A DNA stretch of 27,867 bases from Saprolegnia diclina VS20 (lineage: Eukaryota; Oomycota; Saprolegniomycetes; Saprolegniales; Saprolegniaceae). The stretch covers positions 99,975-127,841 of the forward strand of contig NW_008246080.1 of the NCBI RefSeq assembly GCF_000281045.1, read 5' to 3'. Shown piece by piece: positions 21,315 through 27,867 of this stretch. The translations under genes were made by a program, and so were the position numbers. The notes under the pieces were generated by a model that was given only the letters and a program-made list of their open reading frames with translations, was not told the origin of the DNA and searched no databases. Every line of letters starts with the position of its first letter. The first letter of the stretch is position 1.

Positions 21315-23067
21315 ATGTTTGGCTCGAGCTCCTCATCCAGCAGCTTCTACCCGCCGTCGCCCGCCTTTGGCCGACCCAAGTCGGCGGCAGTCACGCGCGT
21401 CGCCAGCATGACCTCCGACGCTGCCGCCCGCCGCTGGGCCAACGACAACGGCCTTGCGATCATGAACGTCTCGTGGGAAGACGCCGCGCGCAACAAGAAC
21501 AGCGCGTACGGGCCGTGCATCTCGGACATGACGCTCGTCGTCGAGAACACGTGGATGCCCGTGCTGCGCGTGCCCAATTTTTCAGGTTCGTTTTCTCAAT
21601 GTAGCAATCTCAACACTCAAACTCAAATTATTCGACGTAGATCCGATCATGAGCATCCCGACGAGCAAGATCATGGTGACAGTCGGGAACGAGTCGCCCC
21701 ACAACGTGCCATTGACCAAGATCTCGCTCCACGAGTACCTCGACAACATCCACAAATACACGGAGCTCGAGCGCAGCTTGTACGCGCCAGCGCACGACCA
21801 CCAAGCCCTCGTACGTCTCTAGGATTCCAGGGACAAAAGCACTCATCTGTACTTGCAGGTCAGCACGCAGGCGTGCTTTTTGCCCATCGAAGAGGCGACC
21901 GGCAAGGCCGAGTTCCACGTCGGTCTCACCAACTACCAAGCCCGCGAGAACGACCCTGCCGTGCTCGTCCTCGTCTGCACAGACACTGGCACGAGGTACC
22001 TCCCATCTTCGACTCGAATCAAACCGCTCACTTTTCTCTCTGACACTAGTGCCCAAGTCATGACGCAGCGCAGTGCGACCTTGTTTTGCAACAACAAGGG
22101 CAGCAAGCACACGTTCATTGCCGAGCGGCTCTCGACCGACCGCGCCAAGCGGGGCGTTGCGACCACGGGCGCCATGACGGAAGCCGAAGAGGCGCGCAAC
22201 TACGTCATGATCATCCAGATCCCGCTCGAGCAAAAGCCGGTGTCGTTTGGCACTGGCGGCTTTGGCGCCTCCTCGGGTTTCAGCGGCTTTGGCGTCGCCT
22301 CCAGCACGAGTTTTGGCGGCTCGCCCGGTATGGCCTTTGGGGCCGCGCAGCAGTGCAACATGGCCGCGACCCCTTTTGCTATGCCCGCCACGTCCGCGTT
22401 TTCATTTGGTGCTCCATCGACGCCGAATGTCGAGGCAGCGATGGTCGGCCTCAGCGACGCCAAGGGTCCATTCCCGAAAATCAGTGCTTTTAGCCACGTC
22501 CGTCGCAACGCCAAGTACCCGATCCGCGTCACGGTGCAGTTTTACCAAGCGACGAGCAACGGCGTCGTCTCGGCCGCGATCCTGCAGGACCTCGCCAGCA
22601 AGATGGACCAAGTCAAGACCAACGCGACCTGGTGGGGCTCGCTCGTGACACCCGCCGCGACGCCGCCGCTGTTTGGCGCCGCCAACTCGGTCTTTAACCC
22701 CCACGCCGGCGTCAACTGCGACATGTGCCGGTCTGAGCTCACGACAAGCGTCCGCTACAAGTGTGCGTTCTGTGCCGACTATGATGTCTGCGCCAACTGC
22801 ATCGAGCATGCCGACACGCAACACCCGCACCCGTTCCTGCGTCTCACCAAAGCGTCGGCAGCGTACGGCGCCAAGACGTACGCGGTCATGAACCGAGCAA
22901 ACGTGTCGCACAACGTGGCGTGCTCGTCGTGCAAGGCGAACATCGTGGGCGTGCTGCACCAATGCACGCACTGCCCCAACATTCGCTTGTGCGAAGCCTG
23001 CGAGGCGACGACGGGCCATGGTGATTTTCAGCACCCGTTGATCAAGGTGTTTCAGGCCGCAGTCTAA
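21315..23067 (+). CDS. FG-rich protein with two C-terminal ZZ-type zinc fingers (4 exons)
   Basis: The exons are 21315-21585, 21641-21810, 21859-21995 and 22050-23067, giving 531 residues. The ATG at 21315 follows the initiator element directly. Residues about 30-255 form a well-ordered region that I cannot assign to a named domain. An FG-rich stretch follows at about 258-330, with six FG dipeptides in SFG/GFG/AFG contexts, and two more FG lie near the N terminus. Two ZZ-type fingers end the protein. The first has Cys416 onward with CxxC pairs (CDMC, CAFC, CANC) and a His pair. The second has Cys484 onward (CSSC, CTHC, CEAC) and a His pair. ZZ fingers bind peptide tails, for example N-degrons or histone tails, in p62, NBR1 and CBP. 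The FG stretch recalls nucleoporins, but no nuclear pore role can be claimed. The protein may be a cargo receptor or adaptor. A second gene with an almost identical 3' end lies at the right edge. Confidence 0.85.
21586..21640 (+). other. ZZ gene intron 1 (55 nt)
   Basis: Donor GTTCGT, acceptor GACGTAG. It splits an Asp codon (G/AT), joining VPNFS to DPIMS. It contains an in-frame stop, so splicing is required for the full protein. Confidence 0.85.
21811..21858 (+). other. ZZ gene intron 2 (48 nt)
   Basis: Donor GTACGT, acceptor CTTGCAG, between codons (DHQAL / VSTQA). It contains the stop TAG, so retention would truncate the protein. Confidence 0.85.
21996..22049 (+). other. ZZ gene intron 3 (54 nt, stop-free)
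   Basis: Donor GTACCT, acceptor ACACTAG. It splits a Ser codon (AG/T). The length is a multiple of three and there is no stop, so an unspliced transcript would still encode a protein with 18 extra residues. The GT-AG ends, a pyrimidine-rich 3' half and a better-flowing spliced sequence favour removal. Confidence 0.75.
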
Positions 23068-23407
23068 AGCCAGTCAAAACCTAGTTCATTTACTAATCTA
23101 TATAAGACCAATGGCCTTGATATGACGTTCGTTGTATTAAGGGATATAACAACAATATATCCCTTGGTTGTATGCACGTACTAGTATATTTATGACTTCT
23201 GCTTGGTTGAGATGTCCTCCTCGTCCTCGAACCCCTCGACGCCTGCATGATTGAGAGTTGCGCGCGTCATTATTTGAGGAGCTTTCCCTAGTCTTTTTTT
23301 CTGAAGAACATAAAATGAAATCCCGTTTGGTGCATTAGGATATCGCACGAGTACCGTGCCACATTACACAGAACTATCTAACGAAGGATCGATCGTCACG
23401 GGTGCAG
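23068..23407. other. Tail-to-tail intergenic region
   Basis: 340 bp lie between the 3' ends of the ZZ gene (plus) and the cysteine hydrolase (minus). The region is AT-rich and has no coding frame. It contains one clear hairpin (23139-23165) and should hold both 3' UTRs. Confidence 0.5.
23139..23165. repeat. AT-rich hairpin downstream of the ZZ gene
   Basis: AAGGGATATA (23139-23148) and its exact complement TATATCCCTT (23156-23165) have a 7-nt loop. It lies about 70 bp past the ZZ stop codon and may be a 3' UTR structure shared by the convergent transcripts. Confidence 0.6.
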
Positions 23408-23941
23408 TCATTGGACGAGCTCGTTCGTGGTCGTCAGCGTCGCGCCGGCAGAAGCAAATGCCTTGTTGTGGGCATCAATGACGGGCGACGCGTCGACGGC
23501 AACGTCATTTTCAAAGCGCCACGTCGAGTGCGCGTCGGCGACGACAGTCACGTCAAAGTCGAGACCGAGGGCCCCCAACGTCGTTGCGTTGACGCAGCAG
23601 TCGGTCTGCGCGCCGAGGAGGATGAGGCGCGAGACACCGGCGTCTCGAAGCCACTTGGCGAGTGCCGGGTTGCTAAATGCATCGGGGACGGTCTTGGAGA
23701 ACGTCGGCTCGGTCGCTTCGTTTTGGCCGAGCGCCGGCCAAACGTGCCAGCCCGGTGCGCCTGGCGCCATTGCGCCTTCGTCTTCTTCGTGGCGGATAAA
23801 GGCCACGGGCAAGGCTTCGCGCCGCGCCCACGCGAGCACGTGCTTGGTGTTGTCGACGAGGCTCGTCGCGTTGTGAATCGGGACGCTCTCGACGCCGTCA
23901 AACATGATGGCTTGCAGGTCAATAACAAGGACGGCCGTCAT
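23408..23941 (-). CDS. Isochorismatase-family cysteine hydrolase
   Basis: A single exon encodes 177 residues starting at the ATG at 23941 (MTAVLVIDLQ). This is a normal length for the family. The catalytic triad can be placed: Asp8 in VIDLQ, Lys83 in FSKTVPDAF, and the nucleophile Cys116 in TDCCVNAT, in the usual order D-K-C. The GAQTDCCV block and the following helix are typical. No signal peptide or membrane segment is present, so it is probably cytosolic. Relatives hydrolyse isochorismate, nicotinamide, N-carbamoyl compounds or other small amides, and the substrate cannot be read from sequence. Some oomycetes secrete isochorismatases that blunt plant salicylate, but this protein lacks a signal peptide. 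The gene is divergent from the carboxypeptidase with 438 bp between starts. Confidence 0.9.
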   Translation of the reverse strand: MTAVLVIDLQAIMFDGVESVPIHNATSLVDNTKHVLAWARREALPVAFIRHEEDEGAMAPGAPGWHVWPALGQNEATEPTFSKTVPDAFSNPALAKWLRDAGVSRLILLGAQTDCCVNATTLGALGLDFDVTVVADAHSTWRFENDVAVDASPVIDAHNKAFASAGATLTTTNELVQ

Positions 23942-23978
23942 GATGTATGATCTTAATTGGTTGTGATCGTGAGGAGGG

Positions 23979-23991
23979 CAATTGAAGAATG
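23979..23991 (-). promoter_or_regulatory. Initiator-like element of the hydrolase gene
   Basis: On the minus strand, CATTCTTCAATTG matches the core CATTYYNCAWTT of the oomycete initiator consensus, about 40-50 bp before the ATG at 23941. The outer bases of the consensus do not match. Confidence 0.45.
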
Positions 23992-24103
23992 GCTGCAGTT
24001 GCATCGGACGACCTTGTGTTCCCACTTGTTCGGCTGTGGTCAGCGCGTGAGCGCGGGAGAGCAGTGTCAAACTGCTGGGCGCGAAGCATGCCTTGTGGTC
24101 CGT

Positions 24104-24111
24104 ATCCGGAT
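24104..24111. promoter_or_regulatory. ATCCGGAT palindrome in the divergent promoter
   Basis: A single perfect ATCCGGAT, the same octamer as at 19440, 19453 and 27269. A near copy TATCCGGA lies at 24342-24349. Confidence 0.35.
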
Positions 24112-24379
24112 GACTGGCCTTTCCCACTTTGCCCTTGCCACACAATGCGGGATCGAGCCCACGTCCTTTAGCGCACTTGAGTGCTAACTGCAGCAGGAGG
24201 CGCTTCGATAAGAGTGAGCTCGACAGGCGCCTTGCGTGCGTAGTCTGCTGCAGGATCGAATGGCTGAAACCATGAGCTCGCAGATTCCACCACTTCGGGC
24301 GTTGTAGACAGGCGGCTTCGAACTTCGACTGGTCGTTTCGTTATCCGGAAGATCGCATTTGGCCGTGACCTTTCGCAAA

Positions 24380-25942
24380 ATGCTCCGCGTGTGGTGGCTG
24401 CTGACCCTGCTTGGCCTCGCGCTACGCAGCGAGGGCCATACGTTCCTGCGCCACGACGATGTGTCGCTTGGTGCGAACACTACGCTCTGCGGCGAGCCCG
24501 AGGCCCACCACGCCGGCTACTTGAACGGGCTTTTTTACGTCTTTTACGAGACGCGGGCGGCGATTCGGGCGCCGACGGACGTGCCGCTCGTGCTATGGCT
24601 CTCGGGTGGACCCGGTTGCTCGGGTATGATTGCAATGCTCTTTGAGCACGGGCCATGCAGCGTCAACCAAGCGACGCCGACAACAACGCTCAACCCGTAC
24701 TCGTGGACGCAGGCAGCTCATATGATCTACGTCGACCAGCCACGCGGCACGGGCATGAGCCCTTCCAGAGACGCATCGAGGTAGACATGCTTCTCTATCT
24801 AGCAGACTGCTAATGCCATCTAGTTCGTGGACAGAGTCGTCGGCGATGCGTGACTTGGTCGTTTTCCTGGAAGGCTTCTACCAGACGTATCCCGCGTACG
24901 CAGCCAACGACTTGTACATCTTTGGCGAAAGCTACGGTGGCCACTACGTGCCCGACTTGGCGCATGCGATCGTATCGTCAACCAACTCGAACACGCGAGC
25001 CCTCCGCCGCAACCTCAAGGGCATCGGCATCGGCAACGGCCTCGTCTCGGAGCGCGCGATTGCCGACACTATTGGCGCATTTGCCTCGACCGCGCCAGGC
25101 GGCAAGCTCACAGACTCGGCCGCGTCGAGCGTCGCGACGTGTGAAGCTGCTATCGCCGCCTGCCAATCGCCCGAGGACGGTGGCGTCCGCGACTGCTCCA
25201 AGGTGCATAAGCTCTCCACACCATAGCACTCATACCGTTGCAGACGGGCATTTGCGAGTCGCTCGTCGGAAGCATCTTATCGCAAGCGCACCAGCAGCAA
25301 ATCAACCACTACGATATCCGAGCGCCGTGTTATCCCGACGTCTTTGGCTTGTGCTACAAGTTTACGCCGCTCTTTCAGTACATGAACAAGGCGTCGACGA
25401 TGGAAGCGCTTGGTCTCAACGGCGGCGTCTCGTGGGCGCCGTGCAACCAAGACGTCTTTGAACTCCACATGGTTGGTTGGAAAATATTGTCATCGAAATT
25501 GTCTTATTGTATGCTCTAGGACGCGGATTGGTACGAAGAGAGCGAGTATCGGGTCGCAGAGCTGCTCGAGGCCGGCGTCCGCGTCCTTGTCTACGCCGGC
25601 GACTACGACTTGGTGTGCAACTGGATGGCCCAAGACAAGTACAATTTGCGTCTTGGTGGCAAAAGAAATGACATATTGTACATTGTAGGTGGACACGCGA
25701 TATGGTCTGGACCCATCAGGCGCATTTTGCCGCACAGCCCTTGGCTCTGTGGTCCTACGACGGCGACGTCGTCGGCGAGCGCCGATCGTTTGGCGGGTTG
25801 ACCATGCTGCGCGTCTACAACGCTGGCCACGTACACTGCGATAGCCGAATCCCAAAGACGTACATTTGATGTGTAGATGGTCCCGTTTGACCAGCCCAAG
25901 GCAGCCCTCGGTCTCTTCCGCTCGTTCCTGGCCGGCAACTAG
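24380..25942 (+). CDS. Serine carboxypeptidase, peptidase family S10 (6 exons)
   Basis: The exons are 24380-24780, 24824-25202, 25244-25471, 25520-25638, 25689-25830 and 25877-25942. All join in frame to give 444 residues, a usual S10 length. The ATG at 24380 opens a hydrophobic signal peptide (about residues 1-20), so the enzyme is routed to the secretory path, vacuole or outside. Family motifs appear in order: the substrate-binding SGGPGCSG, YVDQPRGTG, the nucleophile Ser170 in GESYGGHY, the catalytic Asp in AGDYD (364-366) followed by CNW, and His423 in NAGHMVPFDQP. The triad is complete. S10 enzymes remove C-terminal residues from peptides at acid pH. No membrane anchor or C-terminal extension is seen. 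The last intron separates the catalytic His from the MVPFDQP that follows it. Confidence 0.93.
24781..24823 (+). other. Carboxypeptidase intron 1 (43 nt)
   Basis: Donor GTAGAC, acceptor CATCTAG, splitting a Ser codon (AG/T). The intron contains a branch-like CTAAT about 11 nt before the acceptor. Confidence 0.88.
25203..25243 (+). other. Carboxypeptidase intron 2 (41 nt)
   Basis: Donor GTGCAT, acceptor GTTGCAG, between codons. It is the shortest intron in the window. Retention gives an in-frame stop. Confidence 0.85.
25472..25519 (+). other. Carboxypeptidase intron 3 (48 nt)
   Basis: Donor GTTGGT, acceptor GCTCTAG, between codons (ELHM / DADWY). The donor is weaker than the others. Confidence 0.82.
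25639..25688 (+). other. Carboxypeptidase intron 4 (50 nt)
   Basis: Donor GTACAA, acceptor CATTGTAG, splitting a Lys codon (AA/G). Splicing restores the S10 pattern, a CNW motif followed by W and F residues. Confidence 0.85.
25831..25876 (+). other. Carboxypeptidase intron 5 (46 nt)
   Basis: Donor GTACAC, acceptor GTGTAG, between the catalytic His codon and Met of MVPFDQP. Without splicing, the frame stops after about a dozen codons. Confidence 0.9.
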
Positions 25943-26110
25943 AGCTCGTATCGGTCGAACCAACAACGCACTATCCCTTTGCGATCTTACGCAGACAATA
26001 ATACATCGTCATCAGAGCAAAAGACTATGGCGTGTATGACATGCAAGATCGTAACGACCTCGACTAGGTGCTGCTAAATACACTGATCCTACATCGTCTT
26101 GAGAGGATAT

Positions 26111-27200
26111 CTAGTTTTCTAAGACAGGTACGAGCTCCACTTTGGCGCCGTGTGTCGAGAGACGCGCCATGGGGTACAAGGCGATGCCGTCGGGTACGCC
26201 GCGGAGCTTTGTGGGCAAGAGCGACCCGTGGATCGCAAAGCCAATGCTGTGTTCGTCTGGAAACCACGTGACGTTGAGGAGCACGGTGCCTTGGACGTTG
26301 GGACTCACGCCAGCACTTGTCGGTCGCTGGAGGTGCGAGTACACGTTTCTTGTCTCGCAGTTGAAGAACCAGCCGCGCGATGCGCTGTTGGTTGCATGCG
26401 GATACGGCGTAAAAGCATCTCGTGCCAAAAACAAAAACCCGACTTCGACGCGACTGCCGAGGTGAACGTGAACCGAGAATGTTGTCGCGGGCGCCGTGGC
26501 GAGGACGTTGCCCCACCCGGATTTCGTCTGCCGCGCTTTAGTTTGCATCGCGAGGAGCTCGATCGACTCGGAGCAATGGACCGGATCCCACGCGAGAGGC
26601 GTCACCTCGGGTGCTGACGGCTCAGGGAGCACGTCAAGTTGTAGGTAGTCGATCATCTCTTGTAGCTCAACCAGTTGCCGAGTCGAGAGCCCGCTCTGGT
26701 CGAGCGCGCCCGTGCGCAGTAGCTTCATCACCCGTGGAAACAAATCTGGGTCCAAGTCTAAAAAGTACTCGCCTACCGAGATTCGTTGTATGTACCAATT
26801 GCCATGATGAGAAAGAGGGTCGACTACCTTTGTCGTTGGGGCGCCAGTGATCGGACGAGAGCATCGCGTCAAAGTAGCTGCCGGGAATGCGCAGCAGCGT
26901 CTCGCGCACGGTCGTAAACAGCGTGCCGCCGACGTTGAGCGTGACGAGCTTGTCGTCTTTGACGCGGACAGGCTGCAACGCAAGTATCTCGGTCTTGAGC
27001 TCTTGTAGCAAGTCGAGTTTGGCTTGGACGCGCGCCGCCTGGAGCTGCAGCGCCGCGTCCTTTCGAGCAAAGTCCCGCACGAGAACTTCCATCTCGAGCG
27101 CAATGGCGTGTAGCGCGTCGACATTGGCAGGTGCCTCGATGGCTGCCTTCAGCGACGCCTGCAGCGATGCCCACGTTGCCTTCACGTTGCTCTCGACCAT
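26111..27200 (-). CDS. Coiled-coil, BTB/T1 and SPRY-like protein (2 exons)
   Basis: The exons on the minus strand are 27200-26828 and 26772-26111, giving 344 residues. Residues about 28-75 are Leu/Ala/Lys rich and heptad-like, probably a coiled coil. Residues 85-171 are a potassium-channel-tetramerisation type BTB (T1) domain, with VTLNVGGTLF at the start and DLDPDLFPRVMKLLRTG after the splice. Residues about 210-341 look like a SPRY/B30.2-type fold: strand-rich, with GWFFNCETRNVYS, a later FAIHG, and a GVPDGIALYP element. No membrane helices exist, so it is not a channel. KCTD-like proteins of this kind often bind cullin-3 as ubiquitin ligase adaptors, with the SPRY part choosing the target; that is inference here. 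The frame is also open to an earlier ATG at 27335, adding 45 residues. I prefer 27200 because the ATCCGGAT motifs would otherwise lie in coding sequence. Confidence 0.82.
26773..26827 (-). other. BTB gene intron (55 nt)
   Basis: On the minus strand, donor GTAGTC at 26827 and acceptor CTCGGTAG ending at 26773. It splits a Gly codon (G/GC) in the middle of the BTB/T1 fold. Splicing gives the expected continuous T1 sequence. Confidence 0.9.
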
Positions 27201-27678
27201 CGGAAGCGGGCGTATGACACTGGGACACGTGCTGTTGTCGGTGGCAATGTCCGGATATACTGACGCATATCCGGATATGACGTGGCATGCGGAGAGCGCT
27301 TTTTTCAACGAGAAAACGGTCTTCACTTTGCACATTGGGTACGGCACAGTGAGGTTGTATTACAATGTAACTCTGGCTAGCAACAGCAATACGAATGTCA
27401 TAGTCTTTTTCATGTACTGCAATCGGTCGCAGGAGAGACCTGGGCATTCGAAAGGTGTTCCCATCGTATCAGAACACGTCTCTCCCTCCATGCGGTTCAG
27501 ATCTTATATCAAGTAAGTCAATAGCAGCGTCTGTGAAATAGCAGCGTCGTTGGATGTCCGCGCCAAGGTTCGTGTATTCTGCAAGCCTCCAACGACAAGA
27601 CATTGTACCTAGGCAAAGATTCATGTCGTTTACTGCATCTCAATCTCTCTATCTCATTACACTTGTCATTACACTACG
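27201..27678. other. Intergenic region between the BTB gene start and the second ZZ gene
   Basis: 478 bp without a convincing frame. It holds the upstream motifs of the BTB gene and a short direct repeat: AATAGCAGCGTC at 27520-27531 and again at 27537-27548, period 17. The 3' flank of the second ZZ copy (after its stop at 27679) shows no obvious similarity to the 3' flank of the first copy. Confidence 0.45.
27249..27278. promoter_or_regulatory. Paired TCCGGATAT motifs upstream of the BTB gene
   Basis: GTCCGGATAT at 27249-27258 and a 12-bp palindrome ATATCCGGATAT at 27267-27278 lie 49-78 bp upstream of the ATG at 27200. The pair resembles the duplicated ATCCGGAT upstream of midasin. If translation starts at 27335 instead, these bases are coding. 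Confidence 0.4.
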
Positions 27679-27867
27679 CTACCAGACTGCGGCCTCAAAC
27701 ACCTTGATCAACGGGTGCTGAAAATCACCATGGCCCGTCGTCGCCTCGCAGGCTTCGCACAAGCGAATGTTGGGGCAGTGCGTGCATTGGTGCAGCACGC
27801 CCACGATGTTCGCCTTGCACGACGAGCACGCCACGTTGTGCGACACGTTTGCTCGGTTCATGACCGC
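27679..27867 (-). CDS. 3' end of a second ZZ-type zinc-finger gene (partial, cut by window edge)
   Basis: The last 62 codons of a minus-strand gene running in from beyond the right edge. It encodes the whole second ZZ finger (CSSC, CTHC, CEAC and the GHGDFQH His pair) and ends EAAVW. It is 183 of 184 nt identical to 22882-23065 of the first ZZ gene; the one change turns Gln into Glu. Identity ends at the last base before the first gene's stop position: the first gene reads TCT-AA and stops, this one reads TCT-GG-TAG and adds a Trp. The reading frame is intact as far as seen. Confidence 0.88.
   Translation of the reverse strand, partial: AVMNRANVSHNVACSSCKANIVGVLHQCTHCPNIRLCEACEATTGHGDFQHPLIKVFEAAVW

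Larger units (their letters stand above)
23942..24379. promoter_or_regulatory. Divergent promoter region between hydrolase and carboxypeptidase
   Basis: 438 bp separate the two start codons, and no coding frame is visible. It contains one ATCCGGAT palindrome (24104-24111), a related TATCCGGA (24342-24349) about 30 bp before the carboxypeptidase ATG, and a minus-strand initiator-like sequence (23979-23991). Confidence 0.5.

Noticed and set aside
20921-21604. 227-codon open frame on the plus strand
   Set aside because: It starts with TTG in non-coding sequence and then runs through exon 1 of the ZZ gene in the wrong frame.
24130-24195. tRNA-like sequence on the minus strand
   Set aside because: A T-arm-like stem (GTGGG/CCCGC) with a box-B-like centre is present, but its loop has six rather than seven bases. 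No matching acceptor stem or anticodon arm of proper size can be drawn. It may be a relic; it is not called a gene.
1-27867. CRISPR arrays, bacterial operons, prophage or plasmid features
   Set aside because: No spaced repeat array and no ribosome binding sites were seen. Spliceosomal introns and midasin show that the DNA is eukaryotic nuclear.

Overview
This window looks like nuclear DNA of a compact, GC-rich eukaryote. The best guess is an oomycete, probably of the Saprolegnia/Aphanomyces/Achlya type. The genes carry very short GT-AG introns: ten were placed, all 41 to 55 nt. Genes are tightly packed with 170 to 500 bp between most of them. A 16-base element just upstream of one start codon (21296-21311) matches 14 of 16 positions of the oomycete initiator/flanking consensus GCTCATTYYNCAWTTT. 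The genus is inference, because no rRNA or mitochondrial marker is present.

Layout: 1-1008 holds no gene I can name, only an unassigned reading frame with coding-like stretches. At 1009-2805 (minus) there is a single-pass membrane protein with a degenerate kinase C-lobe on one side and a six-motif NHL beta-propeller on the other. At 3134-19361 (minus) lies a complete midasin (MDN1/Rea1) gene of three exons and about 5374 residues; it fills more than half the window. A 1.95 kb gene-poor stretch (19362-21314) with several inverted repeats follows.

The right part is an alternating cluster: a four-exon FG-rich, double ZZ zinc-finger gene (21315-23067, plus), a cysteine hydrolase of the isochorismatase family (23408-23941, minus), a six-exon secreted serine carboxypeptidase (24380-25942, plus), and a two-exon coiled-coil/BTB-T1/SPRY-like gene (26111-27200, minus). 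At the right edge is the 3' end of a second ZZ gene (27679-27867, minus). It is almost identical (183 of 184 nt) to the end of the first but inverted.

The genes do not form a pathway. Midasin is a housekeeping 60S ribosome assembly ATPase. The carboxypeptidase is probably vacuolar or secreted. The cysteine hydrolase, BTB and ZZ genes have no visible shared function. What links several of them is an ATCCGGAT palindrome, found by eye upstream of midasin, between the divergent hydrolase and carboxypeptidase genes, and upstream of the BTB gene. The items most worth a second look are the inverted ZZ duplication, the pseudokinase-TM-NHL architecture, the novel N-terminal region of the ZZ protein and the shared ATCCGGAT motif. 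I found no convincing previously undescribed system.
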